The notes under the pieces were generated by a model, which saw only the letters and a program-made list of their open reading frames with translations, was not told the origin of the DNA and searched no databases. A stretch of 5,172 bases of DNA from the NCBI GenBank assembly GCA_943323935.2, contig CALPJR020000087.1, forward strand, positions 1 through 5,172, written 5' to 3'. This DNA is from Bifidobacterium breve. GTDB taxonomy: Bacteria; Bacteroidota; Bacteroidia; Chitinophagales; Chitinophagaceae. Within the stretch, counting starts at the first letter, position 1. Every line of letters begins with the position of its first letter. The position numbers and the translations under genes were made by a program. Of the stretch, positions 1-5,172 are shown piece after piece.

Positions 1-862
1 CTGTATGACTCGCTTTTTGTGTTTTAGCTAAAAATTCTAAGTTGAATAATTCTGGCCCAATTGTTTTAGGTAAGTCAAGGGTAAAAAACGAATGCGCCTT
101 AAGTTCGGTTAATAAATCTGGATTGATTTTGCCAGCAGCTGCAATCGCACCGCCTTTGTCATATGCCATTGGTGCAAAATGCGTTCTAGTGTAGGCATCC
201 ATTAATGTATTACCAGTGCCGGTATCTGTTGAAAATACTTGGTCTAAACTACATCCTGCTGACAAATAAGTAAAATTAGCAATCCCACCCATATTTAATA
301 ATAATCTGTTTTCGGTTGGATGGCTGCACAATAAATAATCTCCATAAACAGCTAGTGGCGCGCCCTCTCCTCCTGCTGCAAGATGTTTTTGTCTAAAATC
401 ACTCAGCGTTAAAATGCCTGTTGTGACTGCGATATGGTCCCCATCTCCAATTTGTAAAGTCGCTGGATCATATTCAGAATTAGGATGTAAAGATTTTGGT
501 GCATGGTAGATTGTTTGTCCATGACTAGCGATCATGTCTACAGTTTTTGGTGCAATCTTCCATGAAGCCAATGCATCTAAAACCATCTTGCCATGTTGCT
601 TACCCACCCATGCATTGAGTAAACAAAGTGTTTCCAAGGCCACCATTTTTTTTGAAAAAATACTTAAAATCTTTTCTTTAAAATCATTGGTATAGTCTAC
701 TGTTGTAAAGGCTTTTAATTCAAATTTGGTATCCCTTCCAGACCCTTTGATTGAACACAATGCAATATCTAAGCCATCCATGGAGGTACCACTCATTAAA
801 CCAACCACCATGCGCTCTTGCTTAGCTGCGACATTCACTAAATTTTGTATATTCTGGTGCAT
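1..862 (-). CDS. anmK: Anhydro-N-acetylmuramic acid kinase, C-terminus cut off by window edge
   Basis: AnmK phosphorylates and hydrolyses 1,6-anhydro-MurNAc to MurNAc-6-phosphate in the cytoplasm, a step of peptidoglycan recycling. I translated 287 residues from the ATG at 862..860 to the window edge; family members are about 350-390 residues, so roughly the last quarter lies outside. Family signatures occur in order: the phosphate-binding GLMSGTSMDGLD (residues 21-32), SHGQTI (113-118), SDFR (154-157, with the presumed catalytic Asp155) followed by LAAGGEGAPL (161-170), NMGGIAN (190-196) and the nucleotide-site DTGTGN (213-218), where many homologues read DTGPGN. The frame is open throughout. 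The start was chosen as the first in-frame ATG, 20 residues before the conserved core; M18 is a possible alternative. An AGGAGG lies 17 bases upstream, too far for normal use. The gene is divergent from the dehydrogenase at 998 and stands apart from the operon on the right. Identification is firm. Confidence 0.95.
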   Translation of the reverse strand, partial: MHQNIQNLVNVAAKQERMVVGLMSGTSMDGLDIALCSIKGSGRDTKFELKAFTTVDYTNDFKEKILSIFSKKMVALETLCLLNAWVGKQHGKMVLDALASWKIAPKTVDMIASHGQTIYHAPKSLHPNSEYDPATLQIGDGDHIAVTTGILTLSDFRQKHLAAGGEGAPLAVYGDYLLCSHPTENRLLLNMGGIANFTYLSAGCSLDQVFSTDTGTGNTLMDAYTRTHFAPMAYDKGGAIAAAGKINPDLLTELKAHSFFTLDLPKTIGPELFNLEFLAKTQKASHT

Positions 863-885
863 TTTATGGATCGTTTTATCCTCCT

Positions 886-915
886 CAAGATACTAAAGAC
901 CAAGCTTAATTCAAA
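886..915 (-). promoter_or_regulatory. Possible Bacteroidota-type promoter for anmK
   Basis: On the minus strand TTTG (915..912) is followed after 19 bases by TATCTTG (892..886). The Bacteroidota housekeeping consensus is TTTG, a 19-21 base spacer, then TAnnTTTG; the second box here is one T short. Transcription would begin just before or within the AGGAGG element, giving an anmK leader of about 20 bases. This is a pattern match by eye in AT-rich DNA, so it is weak. Confidence 0.25.
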
Positions 916-972
916 CTAGTTAAAAGTTTTTCACACTCTTGTAAGTCAAACATTTATACCCCCTATTCCACT

Positions 973-980
973 TAACTTTA
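973..980 (+). promoter_or_regulatory. Possible -7 element for the dehydrogenase gene
   Basis: TAACTTTA matches the Bacteroidota -7 box TAnnTTTG at all but the last base and lies 17 bases before the ATG at 998, which would give a leader of about 10 bases or less. No clear TTG was found at the expected upstream distance, so the call is tentative. Confidence 0.22.
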
Positions 981-997
981 CCCCATAATTATTTTGT

Positions 998-1987
998 ATG
1001 CTTAAAGTAGGTGTTTTTGGTGTGGGGCATTTAGGGAAATTTCATTTGAATAACTGGAAACAGATTCCAACGGTAGAATTGGTTGGCTTTTTTGACCCCA
1101 ACAATGAAGCTGCGGCCGAAGTAGAAAAAACCTATGGTATCAAAAGATTTATGGATGAAGCCGAATTGATTGCTGCGGTGGATGCCATAGATATAGTCAC
1201 ACCTACTCATTTACATTTTCCAGTTTGCGAAATGGCCATTAAGATGGGGAAGCATGTTTTTGTAGAAAAACCAATGGCCAACACTATAGAAGAAGGTAAA
1301 AAGATCATGCATATGGTCAAAGAGGCCAATGTTAAATTACAAGTAGGTCATGTTGAAAGATTCAATCCTGCATTTACAGCATTAAAAAACGAAACATTAA
1401 ATCCATTATTTATTGAAGTGCATCGTTTAGCACAATTCAATCCAAGAGGAACTGAAGTGAGTGTAATTTTAGATTTAATGATCCATGATATTGACATCAT
1501 CTTAAGCATTGTAAAGAGTGATGTCAAAAATATTTCGGCTAGTGGTGTCGCAGTATTAACAGATACGCCTGATATAGCGAACGTGCGCATTGAATTCAAT
1601 AATGGTTGTGTTGCTAATTTAACTAGTAGCAGAATCAGCATGAAAAAAATGCGTAAAATAAGGCTCTTCCAAAAGGATGCCTATATTGGGATCGACTTTT
1701 TGGAGAAAAATACAGAGATCATCAGGTTAAAATTACCTGAGGAAGCAGACACATTTTCATTTGATATCGAAACACACCAAGGTACTAAGACCATCACGAT
1801 ATCTAATCCTGTGGTAGAGGAAGGCAATGCTATTTTAAGTGAGTTAAGTAGTTTTGTTCAAGCCATTGAAAATGATGGGCCTACTGTGGTGAATGAAATT
1901 GATGGTTACTTAGCGATGGAAGTGGCACATCAAATTTTAGATAAAATAAGTAAATCTGCTTCGGTAGTAAATCAGTCTGCAGAATAA
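998..1987 (+). CDS. Gfo/Idh/MocA-family dehydrogenase, GnnA/WlbA-like sugar-nucleotide 3-dehydrogenase candidate
   Basis: A 329-residue NAD(P)-dependent oxidoreductase of normal length for the family. The N-terminal Rossmann fold carries GVGHLG (residues 8-13) and an acidic FFDP end to the second strand (31-34), favouring NAD over NADP. The family's EKP signature is at 90-92, with Lys91 the usual catalytic lysine. GHVERFNPA (117-125) opens the C-terminal domain, and DLMIHDIDI (159-167) supplies the His/Asp catalytic pair. GHVERFNP together with DLMIHDID recalls, from memory, the UDP-GlcNAc 3-dehydrogenase (GnnA) and UDP-GlcNAcA 3-dehydrogenase (WlbA) branch; myo-inositol or other sugar substrates are not excluded. 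The start is well fixed: an in-frame TAA lies at 986-988 and no other ATG intervenes, and the sequence after it begins the first beta strand at once. The gene is monocistronic here, divergent from anmK and convergent with ispD. The family is certain; the substrate is inferred. Confidence 0.9.
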   Translation: MLKVGVFGVGHLGKFHLNNWKQIPTVELVGFFDPNNEAAAEVEKTYGIKRFMDEAELIAAVDAIDIVTPTHLHFPVCEMAIKMGKHVFVEKPMANTIEEGKKIMHMVKEANVKLQVGHVERFNPAFTALKNETLNPLFIEVHRLAQFNPRGTEVSVILDLMIHDIDIILSIVKSDVKNISASGVAVLTDTPDIANVRIEFNNGCVANLTSSRISMKKMRKIRLFQKDAYIGIDFLEKNTEIIRLKLPEEADTFSFDIETHQGTKTITISNPVVEEGNAILSELSSFVQAIENDGPTVVNEIDGYLAMEVAHQILDKISKSASVVNQSAE

Positions 1988-2004
1988 TTTTTTTAAAATT
2001 ATTC
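1982..2004. repeat. Perfect 10-bp inverted repeat with 3-base loop, possible two-way terminator
   Basis: GAATAATTTT (1982-1991) and AAAATTATTC (1995-2004) are exact reverse complements around a TTT loop. The left arm contains the TAA stop of the dehydrogenase (1985-1987). The element lies in the spacer between two converging genes, where a bidirectional terminator is expected. Against this, the stem has only two G:C pairs and no T-run follows it on either strand, so it is not a classical Rho-independent terminator. The repeat itself is certain; its role is not. Confidence 0.4.
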
Positions 2005-2053
2005 GATGCAAGATAGCTTTTTATTGAAAAATGTTTTGAAGAAAAGTATAATC
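1988..2053. other. Convergent intergenic spacer
   Basis: These 66 bp lie between the dehydrogenase and ispD stop codons and hold most of the 10-bp inverted repeat described separately. An 8-base direct repeat, TTCGATGC, occurs at 2002-2009 and again at 2061-2068 inside the ispD end; at this size it may be chance. No small gene was found. Confidence 0.6.
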
Positions 2054-2734
2054 CTAATCCTTCGATGCTCTTTTGGCTAAAATATATTCAGCAATGGCTA
2101 AATCCAATGGCCTTGTGATTTTGATGTTTTCATACTCCCCTTCTATCAAATAAACTTCCATACCACTGGCTTCTAACACATTGGCTTCATCTGTGAAAGA
2201 GGGCTGATAGGCTTGCTCAAAAGCTTTCTTTAACAAAGCTGCGTTGAAAGTTTGAGGCGTTTGTATCATCATCACATTTGTTCTGTCTACTACATGATGT
2301 TTTGTGCCTTCTGTAATCCTAATGGTATCTGTTGAGGCAACTGCTGGTATGGCAGATCCTTTTTCTACTGCTTGTTGATAGCATCTTTGAATCAAATCTG
2401 AGGTTAACAAACAACGTACTGCATCATGCACAAATACAATAGCATCTGGGTCTGTCTGCACCAATCCATTTTTTACAGATTGAAACCTTGTATCGCCTCC
2501 AGCAACAAATTGAAAAGATTGACTTAATCCACTTGCTGTAATAAGTGCTTGTCCTTCTTGAATATAGTCTGCTGGTAGTACTATTATAAAATTGATGTCA
2601 GCAAACGCAGTCACAAATTGACCAATGGTGTGCAATAAAATAGATTTCCCTTCAATGGCTAAAAATTGTTTAGGCAATGCAGTCCCCATTCTTTGTCCAG
2701 TTCCCCCAGCTACGATAATGGCTGTTTTTTTCAT
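2054..2734 (-). CDS. ispD: 2-C-methyl-D-erythritol 4-phosphate cytidylyltransferase
   Basis: IspD joins CTP and methylerythritol 4-phosphate to give CDP-methylerythritol and pyrophosphate, the third step of the MEP isoprenoid pathway, in the cytoplasm. At 226 residues it is full length. The N-terminal CTP loop reads AGGTGQRMG (9-17) followed by PKQF (21-24); Arg15 and Lys22 align with the catalytic Arg20 and Lys27 of the E. coli enzyme. VHDAVR (102-107) holds the metal-binding Asp104; most homologues have VHDAAR. DTI (136-138), DR (150-151) and TPQTF (159-163) line the substrate side, and ENIKITRP (202-209) carries Lys205, equivalent to E. coli Lys213. It is the last gene seen of the operon, 8 bp after the heptose kinase, with no Shine-Dalgarno sequence. 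TarI-type polyol-phosphate cytidylyltransferases are related, but the motif set fits IspD better. Confidence 0.95.
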   Translation of the reverse strand: MKKTAIIVAGGTGQRMGTALPKQFLAIEGKSILLHTIGQFVTAFADINFIIVLPADYIQEGQALITASGLSQSFQFVAGGDTRFQSVKNGLVQTDPDAIVFVHDAVRCLLTSDLIQRCYQQAVEKGSAIPAVASTDTIRITEGTKHHVVDRTNVMMIQTPQTFNAALLKKAFEQAYQPSFTDEANVLEASGMEVYLIEGEYENIKITRPLDLAIAEYILAKRASKD

Positions 2735-2742
2735 GGTCTATT

Positions 2743-3753
2743 TTAGGAGTGCGATGTAACTAATAATTTTTTTACTTCCTTTGCCAATAAGGTCTTATCA
2801 ATTGGTGCTGTACCTACTAATTCGCAAACCAATCCGCCCGCTATATTCGCAATTTCTGCTGCCAATGCCATATCCTTTGAATAAGCATACACAAGCGAAG
2901 CTACAGCAATCACCGTGTCTCCCGCTCCACTAACATCTGCAATATTGCGGATATGTGTGGGAATTAATTGTTGCTTATTTTCTTGTGCATAAAATACCCC
3001 ATGTTCCGATAAGGTGATAAATGAAATGCGATGATGCAATGCAGCATATAAGGCCTCATGCACTTGTTGCATATGTGCAAGATCTATTATTGGCACTTCA
3101 ATTTTCAAACCCTCTTTCACTTCTTTTAAGTTGGGCTTAAACAAAGTGCAATTTTTATATGCTAAGAAATTTTTTTGCTTTGGATCTACTGCTGTTGGAA
3201 TACCTTTTTGATTACAATGAGTAATGATGGCTTCTATGATATCTGGCGTTAATACCCCTTTATTGTAATCCTCTAAGATGATCAATGCCGGTTGCTCTTT
3301 TTCCACGTACGCATAAAAATTGTCTAACAATGCTTTTGATTCTGACTCGTTAATATCGTGGGTATTTTCATGGTCTAAACGCATCATTTGTTGATTGCGT
3401 CCCATGATCCTTACTTTATTGGTTGTCACCCTGGATGCACTTGAGTATATATATTGTGTATCGATGCCCTCTGCTTTTAAAAGCGCATTTAAGTCATTGC
3501 CTTCTGTGTCTTTACCAACTACAGCAAACAATGTTGTAGGCGCGCCTAAGGCCCTTAAATTCAACGCTACATTGGCTGCGCCTCCTACCCTTGTTTCCTT
3601 ACGTTGAAGTGAAACAATGGGCACTGGTGCTTCTGGTGAAATACGGTCTACACCACCCCACCAATAAGTATCCAACATGATATCACCTACTACACCAATT
3701 TTGGTGCTAGTAAACCCCTCAAATAATTGATTGAACTGATTTACATCCATCAT
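2743..3753 (-). CDS. hldA: D-glycero-beta-D-manno-heptose-7-phosphate kinase (HldA/RfaE1 type, kinase domain only)
   Basis: A PfkB/ribokinase-family kinase of 336 residues that should phosphorylate D-glycero-beta-D-manno-heptose 7-phosphate at O-1, on the route to ADP-heptose for the lipopolysaccharide core. It follows the kinase half of E. coli HldE closely: VVGDIMLDTYW (21-31), RISPEAPVP (37-45), GGAANVALN (57-65, the first PfkB signature), RNQQMMRLD (119-127), EDYNKG (161-166), DPK (190-192), KPNLKE (206-211) and DVSGAGDTV (273-281, second PfkB signature with catalytic Asp279). The C-terminal cytidylyltransferase domain of HldE, with its HxGH motif, is absent, so ADP-heptose synthesis needs a separate HldC encoded elsewhere. 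Two adjacent ATG codons (3753 and 3750) can start it; the first overlaps the permease stop codon by one base (TAATG), suggesting coupled translation. Another sugar-phosphate substrate is possible but less likely, given the ISPEAPVP and RNQQ motifs. Confidence 0.88.
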   Translation of the reverse strand: MMDVNQFNQLFEGFTSTKIGVVGDIMLDTYWWGGVDRISPEAPVPIVSLQRKETRVGGAANVALNLRALGAPTTLFAVVGKDTEGNDLNALLKAEGIDTQYIYSSASRVTTNKVRIMGRNQQMMRLDHENTHDINESESKALLDNFYAYVEKEQPALIILEDYNKGVLTPDIIEAIITHCNQKGIPTAVDPKQKNFLAYKNCTLFKPNLKEVKEGLKIEVPIIDLAHMQQVHEALYAALHHRISFITLSEHGVFYAQENKQQLIPTHIRNIADVSGAGDTVIAVASLVYAYSKDMALAAEIANIAGGLVCELVGTAPIDKTLLAKEVKKLLVTSHS

Positions 3754-3755
3754 TA
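3748..3755 (-). promoter_or_regulatory. TAATG stop/start overlap coupling permease and heptose kinase
   Basis: Read on the minus strand the junction is TAATGATG: the permease TAA (3755..3753) shares its last A with the kinase ATG (3753..3751), and a second in-frame ATG follows at once (3750..3748). No Shine-Dalgarno sequence was seen upstream, so re-initiation by ribosomes finishing the permease is the likely route of translation. The overlap is seen directly; the coupling is inferred. Confidence 0.6.
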
Positions 3756-5172
3756 AGATGCTGTTTTTTGATTACGCAATGCCAAATAATACAATGGCAC
3801 ACCCAATAAAGTAATGATTAAACCCGGCCAAGTGAAATTTGGTTTATAAATGATTAACAAGACACAAAAGCAAGTACCCATCAAAATATAAATGGCAGGT
3901 AATACTGGATAACCAAAAGCTTTGTAAGGTCTATCTAATTCAGGTCTTTTTTTACGAAGAATAAATATCCCGATGATGGTAAGGATATAAAAAATCACTA
4001 CAATAAAGGATACCATGTCCAATAAGTCGCCATACCTTCCACTTAAACAAAGTAAGCCTGCCACAATACATTGCGCCCATAGTGCCCAAGCAGGTACTGC
4101 ATTTTCATTTAATGTCCCTGCCTTTTTAAAGAACAAGCCATCCTTTGCCATAGTATAATACACCCTTGCGCCTGCAAGGATCAGTCCGTTATTACAACCA
4201 AATGTAGAAATCATGATCATAACTGCGATTACATAAGTGCCAATATTCCCAAAAATCACATTGGATGCTGCTACCGCCACACGATCTGCTGGGGCATTTG
4301 CAATTTCATTCAAAGGAAGGACACTTAAATACATCAAGTTCGCCGAAATATAAATCACTGTCACAATTAATGTGCCCAAGAAAAGACTCAAACCAATATT
4401 GCGTTTTGGATTTTTAATTTCTCCTGCAATAAATGTAACGTTGTTCCATGCATCACTACTAAAAATAGAACCTACCATCGAAGCTGCAATGGCACCTAAT
4501 ATAGCCACACCAAAAATGGGTGTAGTACTATTATCAGAAGCAATTGTTTTCATCTCCCAAGCATTGGTCCAATTGGCATCCCAAATACTTGCTTTAGATG
4601 CTAACAAGAAACCAAATCCGATCAATCCAAATAAAGATGCTAATTTGGTAATGGTAAATGTAGATTGAATCATCTTTCCCCCCTGCACGCCCTTGGTATT
4701 AATATAGGTGAGTAAAATAATAATTGCAATAGATAGGAGTTGTGCAGGATAGATTTTTAGAAATCCCATTTGCAATAAAATATTGGCATCTGTCATTTCT
4801 AGAGAAGGAAAAAAGTAGCCGGCAAATTTACTGAATGCCACACCCACGGCAGCAATGGTACCCGTTTGTATCACAGAGAAGAAACTCCATCCATATAAAA
4901 ATCCTAATAAAGGATTATAAGACTCTTTTAAGTATACATATTGTCCGCCTGCTTTTGGAAACATCGCACTCAATTCGCCATAACTTAATGCAGCAGTCAA
5001 GGTCATGAAACCTGTCAATAACCATACCACCACTAACCAACCTGCAGAACCAACATTTCTGGTAATATCTGCACTTACAATAAATATGCCCGATCCAATC
5101 ATGCTTCCTGCAACAATCATTGTTGCATCAAATGCGGATAAACTTGGTTTAAATTCTGTGTTTGTTTCTGAC
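3753..5172 (-). CDS. APC-superfamily amino acid permease (LAT-like), 5' end outside window
   Basis: An inner-membrane amino acid transporter with about 12 predicted helices. From the ATG at 5120, 455 residues run to the TAA at 3755..3753. This ATG is not the true start: the frame stays open to the window edge, adding 17 codons, including FKPSLSAFDATM, the usual cytoplasmic lead-in to helix 1 of this family, so the gene begins beyond 5172. Counting from that internal Met, the unwound helix-1 substrate motif GSMIGSGIF is at 5-13, and helices follow at roughly 25-50, 78-105, 125-140, 155-175, 203-225, 243-268, 283-312, 343-360, 366-388, 404-424 and 430-447. SSDAWNNVTFIAGEIKNPKRN (221-241) matches the helix-6 region of LAT/SteT-type neutral amino acid exchangers. 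The substrate cannot be told from sequence. It is the first operon gene seen here, overlapping the heptose kinase start by one base. Confidence 0.9.
   Translation of the reverse strand, partial: SETNTEFKPSLSAFDATMIVAGSMIGSGIFIVSADITRNVGSAGWLVVVWLLTGFMTLTAALSYGELSAMFPKAGGQYVYLKESYNPLLGFLYGWSFFSVIQTGTIAAVGVAFSKFAGYFFPSLEMTDANILLQMGFLKIYPAQLLSIAIIILLTYINTKGVQGGKMIQSTFTITKLASLFGLIGFGFLLASKASIWDANWTNAWEMKTIASDNSTTPIFGVAILGAIAASMVGSIFSSDAWNNVTFIAGEIKNPKRNIGLSLFLGTLIVTVIYISANLMYLSVLPLNEIANAPADRVAVAASNVIFGNIGTYVIAVMIMISTFGCNNGLILAGARVYYTMAKDGLFFKKAGTLNENAVPAWALWAQCIVAGLLCLSGRYGDLLDMVSFIVVIFYILTIIGIFILRKKRPELDRPYKAFGYPVLPAIYILMGTCFCVLLIIYKPNFTWPGLIITLLGVPLYYLALRNQKTAS

Larger units (their letters stand above)
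863..997. other. Divergent intergenic region between anmK and the dehydrogenase
   Basis: These 135 bp separate two divergently transcribed genes and must hold the promoters of both unless transcription enters from elsewhere. The stretch is AT-rich. No convincing operator palindrome, riboswitch or small ORF was found. It contains a perfect AGGAGG on the minus strand (885..880) and weak matches to Bacteroidota promoter boxes on each strand, listed separately. Confidence 0.7.

Noticed and set aside
1348..1641. 97-codon open frame on the minus strand inside the dehydrogenase gene
   Set aside because: It lies wholly antisense to a well-conserved gene and its translation shows no recognisable domain.
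2002..2068. TTCGATGC direct repeat as an attachment site or mobile element footprint
   Set aside because: Eight bases are too few, and no integrase, transposase or terminal inverted repeats are present.
2054..2734. IspD homologue as a TarI-like enzyme or as a substitute for HldC
   Set aside because: The residues aligned with the E. coli IspD catalytic and substrate-binding positions are present, and HldC belongs to a different fold with an HxGH motif that is missing here.
3395..3607. 70-codon open frame on the plus strand inside the heptose kinase gene
   Set aside because: It is antisense to conserved PfkB motifs, with no sign of an independent gene.
4372..4668. 98-codon open frame on the plus strand inside the permease gene
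   Set aside because: It is antisense to membrane helices; such frames are common shadows and no family is recognisable.
1..5172. A hidden novel system (defence island, CRISPR, retron, mobile element)
   Set aside because: All long frames belong to recognisable housekeeping or transport families, intergenic space is short, and no repeat array or structured RNA was seen.

Overview
The window looks like an ordinary chromosomal segment of a member of the Bacteroidota, probably of the Chitinophagaceae type. This is inferred from the AT-rich composition, the general lack of Shine-Dalgarno sequences at sensible spacing, and the character of the proteins (a Bacteroidota-like IspD, a stand-alone heptose-phosphate kinase and a LAT-like permease). 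No taxonomic marker gene is present, so the assignment is tentative.

Layout. On the left, on the minus strand, lies an anmK gene (anhydro-N-acetylmuramic acid kinase) whose 3' end runs off the window at base 1. A 135-bp divergent intergenic region separates it from a plus-strand Gfo/Idh/MocA-family NAD(P)-dependent sugar dehydrogenase (998..1987) that resembles the UDP-GlcNAc 3-dehydrogenase (GnnA/WlbA) branch. A 66-bp convergent spacer follows, with a perfect 10-bp AT-rich inverted repeat overlapping the dehydrogenase stop codon. The right half is a compact minus-strand operon, transcribed right to left: an APC-superfamily amino acid permease (5' end outside the window), a heptose-7-phosphate kinase (hldA/rfaE1-like) joined to it by a TAATG stop/start overlap, and ispD 8 bp further on.

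Functional theme. Four of the five genes can be tied to building or recycling the cell envelope: AnmK salvages peptidoglycan sugar, the dehydrogenase may oxidise a UDP-amino sugar, HldA activates heptose for the lipopolysaccharide core, and IspD makes isoprenoid precursors, which include the lipid carrier for envelope glycans. The permease is the exception; its link to the others is only positional. No mobile element, CRISPR array, tRNA, rRNA or riboswitch was seen, and nothing here amounts to a novel system. The points most worth checking are the true substrate of the dehydrogenase, the kinase-only architecture of the heptose enzyme, the off-window start of the permease and the start region of anmK.
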